64,000 bases of DNA, from positions 3,615,136-3,679,135 of the forward strand of contig OX638355.1 in NCBI GenBank assembly GCA_951813285.1, read 5' to 3'. This document shows, in pieces, positions 1 to 7,644 of the stretch. The DNA comes from Terriglobia bacterium (lineage in GTDB: Bacteria > Acidobacteriota > Terriglobia > Versatilivoradales > Versatilivoraceae). The translations under genes were made by a program, and so were the position numbers. Below the pieces are notes generated by a model. That model saw only the letters and a program-made list of their open reading frames with translations. It did no database searches and was not told the origin of the DNA. Every line of letters begins with the position of its first letter. Positions within the stretch are counted from its first letter, which is position 1.

Positions 1-2
1 CT

Positions 3-830
3 CCGCTGGCGGGCTTCTTCAGCAAGGACGAAATTTTGTGGCGAGCCTTCTCCAGTTCACAGGGGCACGTTCTGTTGTGGGCGGTGGGAGTCCTGGCGGC
101 GGGAATGACCTCCTTCTACATGTTTCGAATGATGTTCATGACCTTCTTGGGCAAGTCCCGGACGTCTCCGGAGGTGGATTCCCACGTTCATGAGTCTCCG
201 CGGGTCATGACGGTCCCCCTGGGGCTGTTGGCGGTTGGGGCGGTGGTCTCGGGTTGGGTCGGCATTCCCCACCTGATCGGCCAGTATCTTCACCATCTGC
301 CACAGTACTTCGAACATTTTCTGGCGCCGGTCGTTGCCCACCCGGCAGCCGGCGAAGCAGGACATGCTTCCGAAGGCCTGGAGTGGGGACTCATGGCGCT
401 TTCGGTAGTCATCGCCCTGATCGGGCTGGGGGTTGCACGACACTTCTATTTGACCGACCCGGCGGTACCGGATCGGCTAATGTCCCGCTTCAAAAATATC
501 TACACGACGTTGCTCAACAAATACTGGGTGGATGAACTCTACGACCTGCTCTTCGTCAATCGGGCCAAGGACTTGGGCAACCGTTTGTCGCGGTTCGACA
601 ACTCGGTGGTTGACGGGGCAGTGAACGGCTCGGCCTGGTTGACCCGGCTGACGGCCTCGATTTCCGGATTCTTCGACTACTGGATTGTCGATCTGGCAGT
701 ACGACGTTCCGACCTCATCTATTACCTCAGCTTTCCCCTGCGACGAATTCAGACCGGCGTTATCCAGACCTACGCGGCGCTGACCATCGGCGGCATACTT
801 GTGATTGTCGGTTATTTCATTCTGACATGA
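3..830 (+). CDS. nuoL: NADH-quinone oxidoreductase subunit L, C-terminal part
   Basis: Partial gene entering from the left edge; about 275 codons remain and the start lies outside. The first visible residues read PLAGFFSKDEIL, the conserved loop of the antiporter-like NuoL/MrpA family, followed by hydrophobic helices and the amphipathic C-terminal arm (NKYWVDELYDLLF). That arm is the long lateral helix which in complex I braces the membrane domain across NuoM and NuoN. Role: one of the proton-translocating membrane subunits of respiratory complex I. nuoM follows 86 bases downstream on the same strand, as in the usual L-M order. Seen: motif, hydrophobic profile and order. Known: the function of the family. 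A multisubunit Mrp antiporter is the alternative, but NuoM next door argues for complex I. Confidence 0.93.
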   Translation, partial: PLAGFFSKDEILWRAFSSSQGHVLLWAVGVLAAGMTSFYMFRMMFMTFLGKSRTSPEVDSHVHESPRVMTVPLGLLAVGAVVSGWVGIPHLIGQYLHHLPQYFEHFLAPVVAHPAAGEAGHASEGLEWGLMALSVVIALIGLGVARHFYLTDPAVPDRLMSRFKNIYTTLLNKYWVDELYDLLFVNRAKDLGNRLSRFDNSVVDGAVNGSAWLTRLTASISGFFDYWIVDLAVRRSDLIYYLSFPLRRIQTGVIQTYAALTIGGILVIVGYFILT

Positions 831-916
831 ACCCAGCACGGTTGGAGGGCAGGGAGGCCGGGTTGGGGAGCCCGGGTGGCAGGTTCATCGCAGACACACC
901 ATCGGGAGCTTGATTC

Positions 917-2524
917 ATGTTCGAAAACCACCTCTTGTCCATTGTCGCCTATACGCCGCTGCTGGGCGCCCTGCTGCTGCTATTGGTGAACAAGGAAAAG
1001 ACCGAATTCATTCGCTGGTTTGCCAATATCGTGGCCGCCATCGGATTTCTGGTGTCCATCCCCCTGATCACCGGGTTCGACACGGAAGCTGAAGGAATGC
1101 AATTCGTGGAGCGGGCGTCCTGGATCCCCTCCATCGGCGTGGAGTATCACTTCGGCATCGACGGCATCAGCCTGTTGTTGATCGTGTTGACCACCGGACT
1201 GGGTTTCCTCTCCATTCTCTCCTCCTGGAATGCGATTCAAGAGAGAGTCAAGGAATATTACATCTTCATGTTGATGCTCCAGACCGGCATGCTGGGCGTC
1301 TTCATGGCCATGGACCTCTTTCTCTTCTACGTCTTCTGGGAGGTCATGCTGGTCCCCATGTACTTCCTGATCGGCGTGTGGGGAGGAGCCAGAAAGCTGT
1401 ACGCGGCAATCAAATTTTTCCTGTACACGCTGTTCGGATCGGTGCTGCTGCTGCTGGGCATCCTGGCTCTCTACTTCTACAACCACGAGGTGACCGGCGT
1501 CTACACCTTCAGCATCCCGGCGCTGCTTGAGCTGGATTATCCCTGGGAGTATCAGTTCTGGGTGTTCCTGGCCTTCTTCATCGGCTTCGCCATCAAGGTC
1601 CCCATGTTCCCGTTCCATACCTGGCTGCCCGATGCCCACGTGGAGGCCCCCACCGCCGGTTCGGTAATCCTGGCCGGCGTGCTGCTGAAGATGGGCACCT
1701 ACGGCTTCATCCGCTTCAGCCTGCCCATGTTTCCGGATGCGGTACAGGACACCACTTCGCTGAGCTTTGCCTATCTGACCTTCGGTTGGTTCGACCAGCA
1801 ATTCGGACTGCTCCACCTGATGATCTTCCTGTCCATCGTCGGAATCATCTATGGGGCCCTGGTGGCCATGATGCAGAAGGATGCCAAGAAACTGGTGGCT
1901 TACTCCTCGGTCAGCCACCTGGGATTCTGCATGCTGGGATTGTTTGCGCTCAATCCCAACGGGATCAACGGGAGCATCCTGCAGCAGATCAATCACGGAA
2001 TTTCGACCGGCGCCCTCTTCCTGATCGTGGGAATCGTCTATGAACGGAGGCACACGCGAGAAATTTCGGAATATGGCGGGCTCTCGCGTGTCATGCCGGG
2101 CTATGCCGTCATTTTCCTGATCATCACCATGGCTTCCATCGGGCTGCCGCTGCTCAACGGGTTCATCGGGGAATTCACCATCCTGGCAGGCGCCTTCCAG
2201 CGCCATTGGAGCTGGGGAGCCTGGGGCTGCGCGGGAATTGTGCTGGGAGCGGCCTACATGCTCTGGCTCTACCAGCGAATGATGTTCGGGCCCGTGACCA
2301 ATCCCAAGAACAAGGATTTGAAGGATCTCAGCGCCAGAGAGTACGCCACGCTGCTGCCTCTGGTCATCATGTGCTTCTGGATCGGCATCTATCCCAAACC
2401 CTTCTTCAAGTACATCGAAAAGCCGGTCGAGAAGATCGTGCAGCGTGTGCAGCCGGGCTTCTTCGATCGTACCGAGGCCCAACTGGCAAAGCTGCCGCCG
2501 GTCCAGGCAGCCAGGAAGAAGTAA
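917..2524 (+). CDS. nuoM: NADH-quinone oxidoreductase subunit M
   Basis: 535 residues, a normal length for NuoM, with about 14 hydrophobic helices. Membrane subunit of complex I that pumps protons in the antiporter-like arm. Diagnostic stretches include FYVFWEVMLVPMYFLIG with the essential glutamate of helix 5, and IKVPMFPFHTWLPDAHVEAP followed by LLKMGTYG with conserved lysines of the proton path. The ATG at 917 is preceded by GGGAG at about nine bases. nuoL lies directly upstream. Unusually, nuoN does not follow: the next 760 bases hold only repeats, then an unrelated gene on the other strand. Confidence 0.96.
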   Translation: MFENHLLSIVAYTPLLGALLLLLVNKEKTEFIRWFANIVAAIGFLVSIPLITGFDTEAEGMQFVERASWIPSIGVEYHFGIDGISLLLIVLTTGLGFLSILSSWNAIQERVKEYYIFMLMLQTGMLGVFMAMDLFLFYVFWEVMLVPMYFLIGVWGGARKLYAAIKFFLYTLFGSVLLLLGILALYFYNHEVTGVYTFSIPALLELDYPWEYQFWVFLAFFIGFAIKVPMFPFHTWLPDAHVEAPTAGSVILAGVLLKMGTYGFIRFSLPMFPDAVQDTTSLSFAYLTFGWFDQQFGLLHLMIFLSIVGIIYGALVAMMQKDAKKLVAYSSVSHLGFCMLGLFALNPNGINGSILQQINHGISTGALFLIVGIVYERRHTREISEYGGLSRVMPGYAVIFLIITMASIGLPLLNGFIGEFTILAGAFQRHWSWGAWGCAGIVLGAAYMLWLYQRMMFGPVTNPKNKDLKDLSAREYATLLPLVIMCFWIGIYPKPFFKYIEKPVEKIVQRVQPGFFDRTEAQLAKLPPVQAARKK

Positions 2525-2550
2525 CGGCCCGGCAGGGGGGGCGGAACTTT

Positions 2551-2865
2551 CCTGAAACAAACGACAAGAGACAATAGAAAACAGAGTGATCCACGAAGGG
2601 CCACGAAGAACAACGAAGGGCCACTAAGGACACTGGTTCATAAGTATTGCCACGTATTCGTGGCTGCCACGTCGAGTCGCGCCGGGAGGTTGCACGGGCG
2701 ATCCATGGTGAACTTCAATAGACTAGACGTAATACGTATTAATACTTATGTGTAGGGGTACTAAGGCGTTGAGGTTAACCGCGACGGGATTCCAAGTTTA
2801 GGAAGGGATGATCGATTTCTGATTGTTTCACTCTCGTATGATCCACCCGGCAGAGCGGGGGCGAC
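2551..2865 (+). repeat. Intergenic repeat family R1, copy a (split by a small insertion)
   Basis: First of four copies of a roughly 180-base repeat found between genes here. Core features are GATCCACGAAGGGCCACGAA, CCACTAAGGCGTTGAGGTT, and TGATTGTTTCACTCTCGTA followed by a GGCAG-rich end. This copy is cut between CCACTAAGG and CGTTGAGG by a 130-base element (2630-2759); copies b to d are uninterrupted at this point. With R3 and copy b it fills the 760 bases between nuoM and the next gene, where I see no coding sequence. Confidence 0.8.
2630..2759. mobile_element. 130-base MITE-like insertion inside repeat R1
   Basis: Flanked by the direct repeat ACTAAGG (2623-2629 and 2760-2766), or by TA if read as an IS630-type duplication. 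The two ends are imperfect inverted repeats. The left starts ACACTGGTTCATAAGTATTG and the right, read inward on the other strand, starts TACCCCTACACATAAGTATT. The left end nearly matches the terminal sequence of the degenerate IS630-like element at about 14.9-15.4 kb, whose end reads ACACCGGTTCATAAGTATTG. It has no coding capacity, so it looks like a non-autonomous derivative of that element. Confidence 0.72.
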
Positions 2866-2877
2866 ACTTGTTGGCAA

Positions 2878-3040
2878 TTGAAAATCCCCGGGCGAATGCC
2901 CGGGCGACCCATCGAGCCGCGAAGCGGCGGCAGCAGGTAGCCGTGGGCGTAAGCCCATGGAAAGGGTTGGCTTCACGTCGAGCCGCGAAGGCGGCGACAG
3001 CAGAGGCCCGAAAGCGCGAGGCCCCGGCGACCGGCCCTCC
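2878..3040 (+). repeat. Palindrome-rich intergenic repeat family R3, copy 1
   Basis: Two tandem units with GCCGCGAAGCGGCGG or GCCGCGAAGGCGGCG palindromes, separated by AGCCGTGGGCGTAAGCCCAT. A close relative lies at 33054-33412, and a more distant GC-palindrome cluster is at about 6070-6250. The sequence can form strong hairpins. No open frame with coding character is visible. Confidence 0.68.
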
Positions 3041-3210
3041 TGGAACAAAAGAAAAAGGAGTTATCCACGAAGGAACACGAAGGATGACGAAGGGCCACTA
3101 AGGCGTTGAGGTTATCCGCACGGGATACCAAGGTTGCGAAAGGATTATCGATTTCTGATTGTTTCACTCTCGTATGATCCGCACGGCAGGGCGGGGGCTG
3201 GACTTGTTTG
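3041..3210 (+). repeat. Intergenic repeat family R1, copy b
   Basis: Same orientation as copy a and uninterrupted: TTATCCACGAAGG, then GGGCCACTAAGGCGTTGAGG, then TTGTTTCACTCTCGTATGAT and a GC-rich end. Because this copy is intact at the point where copy a carries an insertion, it shows the unoccupied state of that site. Confidence 0.78.
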
Positions 3211-3284
3211 TCGGAAAGAGAAATCTGCCCTGATCGCAGGTTCCGGGGCCTGCGATCGGACTTCCCGGGGTGGAGAACCGAGAA

Positions 3285-3893
3285 TCAGCCTCTTCGGGGT
3301 CTCACCAGCTTGAGGGTGTAGGTCCTCTGATCCCCGCTTCGGGTCTGGATCAGTTCCACGCCTTTCTTGGGATAGCGCCAGCTTGTAGTCTGGAGATCGG
3401 GCCGGAGACGGCGAGGCTCCGGCCCGAACATCTTCTTGAACAGGTTCAGGTTCCCCCGCCGCAGAATCGAACGAAATCGCCCCTTCACCTTTCTGGCCAG
3501 GCTGGTGTTGACGTAGATGGCGATGACCTTGCCGGTCTGTTTGTCGAAGTCCAGGTAGATGCCCCGTTCCTGATAGGCGGAGCGATAGAGGCCTCCAACG
3601 GGAGTGGTTCCGAGGGATTTTCCCAACTGCTTGTTCTGGTTGACCTCTGCCGTCGGGTCTCCGAGCTTGACTCCCATAACCGAGAGGTTGCGGCTGGTGA
3701 GGTCCGGGATTTGGGTGATATCTTCCTTCACCAGATCGTGGACCTTGAAATCCTCGGGTTCCGAGACTGCCTCCACTTTAGGCGATTCGGCTTCGGCGTC
3801 GGCTGCCGCGGGAGACTCGGGAGCTTGACTACAGCCGGCAAAAAGAAACGAAGCGACGACGAATGCAACCCCAATAGTGTATTTTCCGGACAT
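3285..3893 (-). CDS. Predicted lipoprotein of unknown function
   Basis: 202 residues from the ATG at 3893. The frame stays open further upstream, but that would run over the atp genes; the ATG at 3893 opens directly on a signal peptide (MSGKYTIGVAFVVASFLFAGC), whose lipobox LFAGC puts the lipidated cysteine at residue 21. A low-complexity Ala/Glu/Pro linker follows, then a soluble domain of about 150 residues containing RGIYLDFD and GKVIAIYVN and a basic C-terminus. I do not recognise the family. Likely anchored in the inner or outer membrane, facing the periplasm. It stands alone, divergent from the atp genes, which start about 80 bases away. Confidence 0.75.
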   Translation of the reverse strand: MSGKYTIGVAFVVASFLFAGCSQAPESPAAADAEAESPKVEAVSEPEDFKVHDLVKEDITQIPDLTSRNLSVMGVKLGDPTAEVNQNKQLGKSLGTTPVGGLYRSAYQERGIYLDFDKQTGKVIAIYVNTSLARKVKGRFRSILRRGNLNLFKKMFGPEPRRLRPDLQTTSWRYPKKGVELIQTRSGDQRTYTLKLVRPRRG

Positions 3894-3974
3894 GGCGTCC
3901 TCCAGGCGAACATGGGCGGCAGACATTGACTGTAACGGGATAATAATGCATCCGCAGGCGGGAGCGCAAACAAG

Positions 3975-4184
3975 GTGGCGGCCAAGTATAAACAGTACGG
4001 CGACCTGCTGACGCTGGGGATCATGTTTCCGGTTTGTATCGCCGTTGGTTACGGCCTGGGATACCTGCTGGACGGCTGGACCGGCAACCGAAACACCTTC
4101 AGCTTCATCGGAATCCTGTTCGGGATCGCAGCAGCCTTCGTCAACCTCTTTCGAGTGGTCAGGAAGCTCGATGGGAAGCAATGA
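3975..4184 (+). CDS. atpZ: AtpZ/AtpI-family small membrane protein
   Basis: 69 residues with two predicted membrane helices (GIMFPVCIAVGYGLGYLLDG and FSFIGILFGIAAAFVNLF) joined by a short loop containing DGWTGN. This is the pattern of the AtpZ-type proteins encoded at the head of bacterial ATP synthase operons and linked to c-ring assembly or cation supply. GTG start at 3975; the 3' end overlaps atpI by 14 bases, so the two are probably translationally coupled. Family membership rests on helix pattern and position rather than a catalytic motif. Confidence 0.8.
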   Translation: MAAKYKQYGDLLTLGIMFPVCIAVGYGLGYLLDGWTGNRNTFSFIGILFGIAAAFVNLFRVVRKLDGKQ

Positions 4185-4629
4185 AACCGATGCCAGGAGT
4201 CTCTCCATCGGGACTTTGACCGATGAGGGGCTCGACAGCCGGCTGTGGAAGATCAGCCTGGGCCTCGGTATTCCGGCCTGTCTGGCGGCGTTGATTCTTG
4301 GCGGACTCGACTCGGGTCTCGGCTTTCTGGCAGGGGCGGTGCTCTCCTGGATCAACTTCAGGTGGCTCAAGCAAGGAGTTGACCATCTGCTGGTAAGCAC
4401 CCGCTCGGCGCAGCCGTTCCCAAGGAGGGCGGTGCGTGCTGCTATCTTCAAGTATTTCTTAAGATACGCCTTGATTGGACTGTCACTCTATGCTACATTC
4501 CGCCTTGATCTGCTGGAGGTTTTTGGTTTTTTCTCGGGCCTTGTTCTGCTGGTCGGCGCCGTGCTGGTCGAGTGTGTGTTGCAGGTGATCAAAGGTTGGA
4601 CCGAGGACCCTTGCCATGGAACACGGTAG
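4171..4629 (+). CDS. atpI: ATP synthase subunit I-like protein
   Basis: 152 residues from the ATG at 4171. A short hydrophilic N-terminus (about 40 residues) is followed by four hydrophobic helices in two pairs: LGIPACLAALILGGL, GFLAGAVLSWINFRWLK, then YALIGLSLYATFRL and FFSGLVLLVGAVLV. This matches the ATP synthase I family, which helps assemble the c-ring. It overlaps atpZ upstream by 14 bases and atpB downstream by 14 bases, a tight coupled operon. A longer reading from 4045 would run through atpZ and is rejected. Confidence 0.83.
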   Translation: MGSNETDARSLSIGTLTDEGLDSRLWKISLGLGIPACLAALILGGLDSGLGFLAGAVLSWINFRWLKQGVDHLLVSTRSAQPFPRRAVRAAIFKYFLRYALIGLSLYATFRLDLLEVFGFFSGLVLLVGAVLVECVLQVIKGWTEDPCHGTR

Positions 4630-5365
4630 CACCTGGATAGCCGAATGGGTCAACAGCACCCTGGGTCCGGTGGTGGCGGCCCTGCTCGGCGCTCTTTATG
4701 GCTTGTTCGGTTACACATACACTCCCGGACACATGGTCATCCCCGAACACGTGACCTTCGCCGTGGTGGTGTTCCTCTTCTGCGCGCTGTTCTTCCCCAT
4801 CGCCGGGCGGTCCTTTTCGCTGGAGAAACCGGGCAAGATACAACAGATTCTGGAGCTGGTGGTTGAATTCCTCAATGGGCAATTGGAGGAGATCATCGGC
4901 CATGGGGCCAAAAAGTACCTTCCCATGGTGGCCACCATCGGGATCTTCATCCTGCTGATGAACCTTTGCGGGCAGATCCCGGGATTCGCCTCTCCGACCA
5001 GCAGCATCAACGTGACCGTTGGCTGCGCCCTGGTGGTGTTTCTCTACTACAACTACCTGGGGATCCGCAAGCAGGGGGTAGTCCCTTATCTCAAGCATTT
5101 TGCGGGTCCAGTGCCCTGGATGGCGCCGCTGATGGTTCCGATAGAGATCATCAGCCACCTGGCACGACCCTTTTCCCTGTCGGTCCGTCTATTCGCCAAC
5201 ATCTTCGGAGAACACCAGGTGGCGGCCGTATTCTTTGCCCTGGTGCCCTTCATTTTGCCGCTTCCAATTATGGCGTTGGGACTGTTCGCCAGTTTTCTGC
5301 AGGCTTTCATCTTCATGGTCCTCACCATGATCTACATTGCGGGTGCCGTATCAGAGGAGCATTAA
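4616..5365 (+). CDS. atpB: F0F1 ATP synthase subunit a
   Basis: 249 residues, the normal length. Stator-side membrane subunit forming the ion half-channels against the c-ring. The signature LARPFSLSVRLFANIFGEH carries the essential arginine R191. Other helices contain LMNLCGQIPGFASPTSS and FLQAFIFMVLTMIYIAGAV, as in subunit a of many Gram-negative phyla. Starts inside the end of atpI; 175 bases separate it from atpE. The F1 subunits and the b subunit are not encoded anywhere in the window, so the operon is split. Confidence 0.95.
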   Translation: MEHGSTWIAEWVNSTLGPVVAALLGALYGLFGYTYTPGHMVIPEHVTFAVVVFLFCALFFPIAGRSFSLEKPGKIQQILELVVEFLNGQLEEIIGHGAKKYLPMVATIGIFILLMNLCGQIPGFASPTSSINVTVGCALVVFLYYNYLGIRKQGVVPYLKHFAGPVPWMAPLMVPIEIISHLARPFSLSVRLFANIFGEHQVAAVFFALVPFILPLPIMALGLFASFLQAFIFMVLTMIYIAGAVSEEH

Positions 5366-5540
5366 CCAGTAGCCGTCACGGCGCCGGCAGGGTCGAACCC
5401 GACCACCCTCGCCACTTGTGTGAGCCCGGGATGCACGAGGGGTTCCCGGGAACCACCTCCAAGTGGCGCTTCATCGGTTCCAGCGGATTTCCGTTAGATC
5501 GGGCATCCGTGCCGAACCTCAACCGAAAGGAGAATCCATC

Positions 5541-5852
5541 GTGAAGCGATTTTACCTGGCAGTTTTCATCAGTATTGTAGTTCTGTTCGTGGCATTCCCG
5601 GTCCATGCCGAGGACGGGACCGGCAGCCACTGGCATTACATCACCATCGGTTTCGCCATGGCCTTTGCTTCAGCCATCTGTGGCCTGGCCCAGGGCAAAG
5701 CCATCTCCTCAGCCTGCGAAAGCCTCGCCAGAAATCCCGGGGCAGCTGGAGCCATCCGATTCGCCCTGTTGCTGGGCTTGGTGCTGATCGAATCGCTGGT
5801 GCTCTACACCCTGCTGATCGCCTTCCTGCTCTACTTCAAGCTTCCAGCCTGA
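5541..5852 (+). CDS. atpE: F0F1 ATP synthase subunit c with N-terminal signal-like extension
   Basis: 103 residues from the GTG at 5541, chosen because AAAGGAGAA lies just upstream. Proteolipid that forms the rotating c-ring. Residues 1-23 look like a cleavable signal (hydrophobic run ending PVHA-ED); the rest is the usual two-helix hairpin with loop SLARNPGAAG. The ion-carrying carboxylate is E84 in VLIESLVLY. Aligned by equal spacing on the sodium-driven Ilyobacter c subunit, Q51, E84, S85 and Y89 match the Na+ ligand set, but the Thr next to the Ser is Leu (L86). Ion specificity cannot be decided by eye. Confidence 0.93.
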   Translation: MKRFYLAVFISIVVLFVAFPVHAEDGTGSHWHYITIGFAMAFASAICGLAQGKAISSACESLARNPGAAGAIRFALLLGLVLIESLVLYTLLIAFLLYFKLPA

Positions 5853-5870
5853 CTGCGCACCACCTGCAAG

Positions 5871-5900
5871 CGCCGCCTGTCGATCCTCCGGCAGGCGGCG
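5871..5900 (+). terminator. Probable intrinsic terminator after atpE
   Basis: Perfect 9-base-pair stem CGCCGCCTG / CAGGCGGCG around a 12-base loop, followed by TTTCCGTTTG. It begins about 20 bases after the atpE stop and would end the F0 transcript. The T tract is short and interrupted, so Rho may still contribute. Confidence 0.7.
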
Positions 5901-6343
5901 TTTCCGTTTGGGGGCACCGGAGTCGCCCTCCACCGCATCAGCCTTCGCCATTCGGCTCGACTTCCCCCTCAAGGGGGGAGTGATACTCGATTTTCTTGAA
6001 GGACGTTTTGCGAAGTTGGGGAGCAGACTCCCGGAGATCATCGATTGAACATCCTATCCGCCGGCAGTGTCGTGGGATAGGGAAGAGCCGCGTATACGGC
6101 GGTTGGCGTGGGTTACCTGAGACAAGGTCTCCTACAGGTCATCCTTATAGAGCAGCGTAGCTGCGGCCTCGTGTAGCCCCGGGTGGCAGCCCCGGGTCGT
6201 GTGCACTCTGCGCCGCCTTAGCCGCGTATGCGGCGCATTACAAGCTGCGTCCCCGAACGCACGGCCTCGCTACCCACTCCCCGTTGAGGAAGAGTCGGCA
6301 AGGGCCGAGCCCGTAGTCGCAACGGCAGGGGATGAAGGAAGGG
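5901..6343. other. Intergenic stretch with palindromes, no gene seen
   Basis: About 440 bases between the atpE terminator and the end of coxG, which converges on it. Short GC palindromes recur: AGCCGCGTATACGGCGG, GTAGCCCCGGGTGGCAGCCC, GCCGCGTATGCGGCGC. They resemble the R3 repeats near 2.9 and 33.1 kb. I find no frame with coding character and no clear promoter. Confidence 0.55.
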
Positions 6344-6790
6344 TTACTGCTGAGGCGACGTCAGGGATTCGGACAGCTTGTCGAAGAAGCGCTTGATCAT
6401 CATCTTGGAGGTGGTGTCCAGCAGGCGTTGCCCCACGGCCGAGATGGTGCCTCCCACCCGCACCTCTCCCTCATAGCCAATGGACGTTCCATCGTTTTCG
6501 GGGGTCAACTGCAGCAGGCCGTCTCCCTTCAGGAAACCGATTCTGCCGGATCCTTCAACCAGGAGGCGAAAGCTATTGGGGGAGTTGTGGTCGGCAATGC
6601 GGACCTTACCGTCGAAGAGGCCGGAAATGCTGGCCAGAGCCATCTTCATCTTCATGGCATAGGTGTCTTCGCCCACCTGGACCAGGCTCCGGCAGCCGGG
6701 CATGCATTGCTCCAGCACGCGTGGGTCTTGCAGCAACCGGTAACACTCCTCCTGGCCCACGGGAAGGAGACGGGATCCGCTTATTTTCAA
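6344..6790 (-). CDS. coxG: CoxG-like SRPBCC protein of molybdenum hydroxylase operon
   Basis: 148 residues of the CoxG / carbon monoxide dehydrogenase subunit G family (SRPBCC fold). Recognised from PVGQEECYRLLQDPRVLEQC then MPGCRSLVQVGEDTY near the N-terminus and GGTISAVGQRLLDTTSKMM near the end. In known cox clusters CoxG helps recruit or mature the hydroxylase at the membrane. The TTG start at 6790 follows a G-rich Shine-Dalgarno stretch. Last gene of the coxSLMG run, eight bases after coxM. No membrane helix is visible. Confidence 0.85.
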   Translation of the reverse strand: MKISGSRLLPVGQEECYRLLQDPRVLEQCMPGCRSLVQVGEDTYAMKMKMALASISGLFDGKVRIADHNSPNSFRLLVEGSGRIGFLKGDGLLQLTPENDGTSIGYEGEVRVGGTISAVGQRLLDTTSKMMIKRFFDKLSESLTSPQQ

Positions 6791-6798
6791 TGGGCCCC

Positions 6799-7644
6799 CT
6801 ACAACGCGGCCTGGATGGCGCGAGCGGTGAAGACACGTGCCACGTGCCTGCGATAGTCGCTGGACGCGTGCAGATCCGAAAGGGCGTCGACCCCCTCGTC
6901 AACCGCGGCGGAAGCTTTGGCGACATCGTCTTGGGAGCCCTCAGAGCCTTCCAGCAGAGCCTCCACCCCGGTAGCCCGGTAGGCGGTGGCGCCCAGTCCG
7001 GTCACACCGACTCGAGCCATGGCGATCTTCCCGCCGGAAATTCGCACCCGCGCCGCAACCCCCACGATGGCAAAGCCCGATGCCGGCTGGCGCAGCTTCT
7101 GGTAGCTGACCCCTGTGCCAGCCTCCTCAACCGGCAGGATGAGCTCGGTGATGATCTCGTCCGGCTCGACGTCCGTGGTGAGGGCATCCACAAAGAAATC
7201 TCCGATGTCCACCAGGCGTTCCGAATTCCTTCGAACCAGCCTGACCTTGGCCTCCAGAGCGCAAAGCGCCGCCGGATAATCGGCGGCAGGATCAGCGTGG
7301 GCCGCGCTGCCGCCCAGGGTACCCATGTTCCGCACCTGGGCGTCCCCGATATGGGCGGCGGTCTCGGCAATCAGGGGGCACTTCTCCTGAACCAGGGCCG
7401 AGGTGGCCACCTGGTGGTGGGTAAGCAGGGCTCCCAGATGCAGGCATCCTCCATTCTCCGTAATCCGAGTCAAGTCGGGAATGCGGCCCAGATCGACAAG
7501 GTGTTCGGGCGCGGAGAGCCGGAGCTTCATCAGGGGGATCAGGCTCATGCCCCCTGCCAGCACCTTGGCGTCGTTATCGGCCAGCAGGTCGACGGCTTCC
7601 TGCACCGTTCCGGGTCTGGAATAGTTGAATTCCTGGGGAATCAC
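6799..7644 (-). CDS. coxM: FAD-binding medium subunit of Cox/xanthine-dehydrogenase-type hydroxylase
   Basis: 281 residues, normal for the flavoprotein subunit. FAD-binding motifs are AGGMSLIPLMKLR near residues 31-45 and GTLGGSAAHADPAADYP near residues 110-130, followed by the C-terminal CO-dehydrogenase flavoprotein domain. It passes electrons from the Fe-S subunit to FAD and on to an acceptor. ATG overlaps the coxL stop (ATGA), showing translational coupling within the S-L-M-G operon. Confidence 0.93.
   Translation of the reverse strand: MIPQEFNYSRPGTVQEAVDLLADNDAKVLAGGMSLIPLMKLRLSAPEHLVDLGRIPDLTRITENGGCLHLGALLTHHQVATSALVQEKCPLIAETAAHIGDAQVRNMGTLGGSAAHADPAADYPAALCALEAKVRLVRRNSERLVDIGDFFVDALTTDVEPDEIITELILPVEEAGTGVSYQKLRQPASGFAIVGVAARVRISGGKIAMARVGVTGLGATAYRATGVEALLEGSEGSQDDVAKASAAVDEGVDALSDLHASSDYRRHVARVFTARAIQAAL

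Noticed and set aside
980-2560. Long open frame antisense to nuoM
   Set aside because: A GC-rich codon shadow of nuoM; Gln/His/Asp-rich composition with no domain-like sequence. The same holds for long antisense frames over coxL, brxC, SHC, the TonB receptor and the amidohydrolase.
2551-3210. CRISPR array
   Set aside because: Repeats are long, only a few copies exist, spacing is irregular, and no cas genes are present.
3894-4451. Upstream extension of the lipoprotein reading frame to a 388-residue protein
   Set aside because: It would run antisense through atpZ and atpI, and the signal peptide with lipobox starts exactly at the ATG at 3893.
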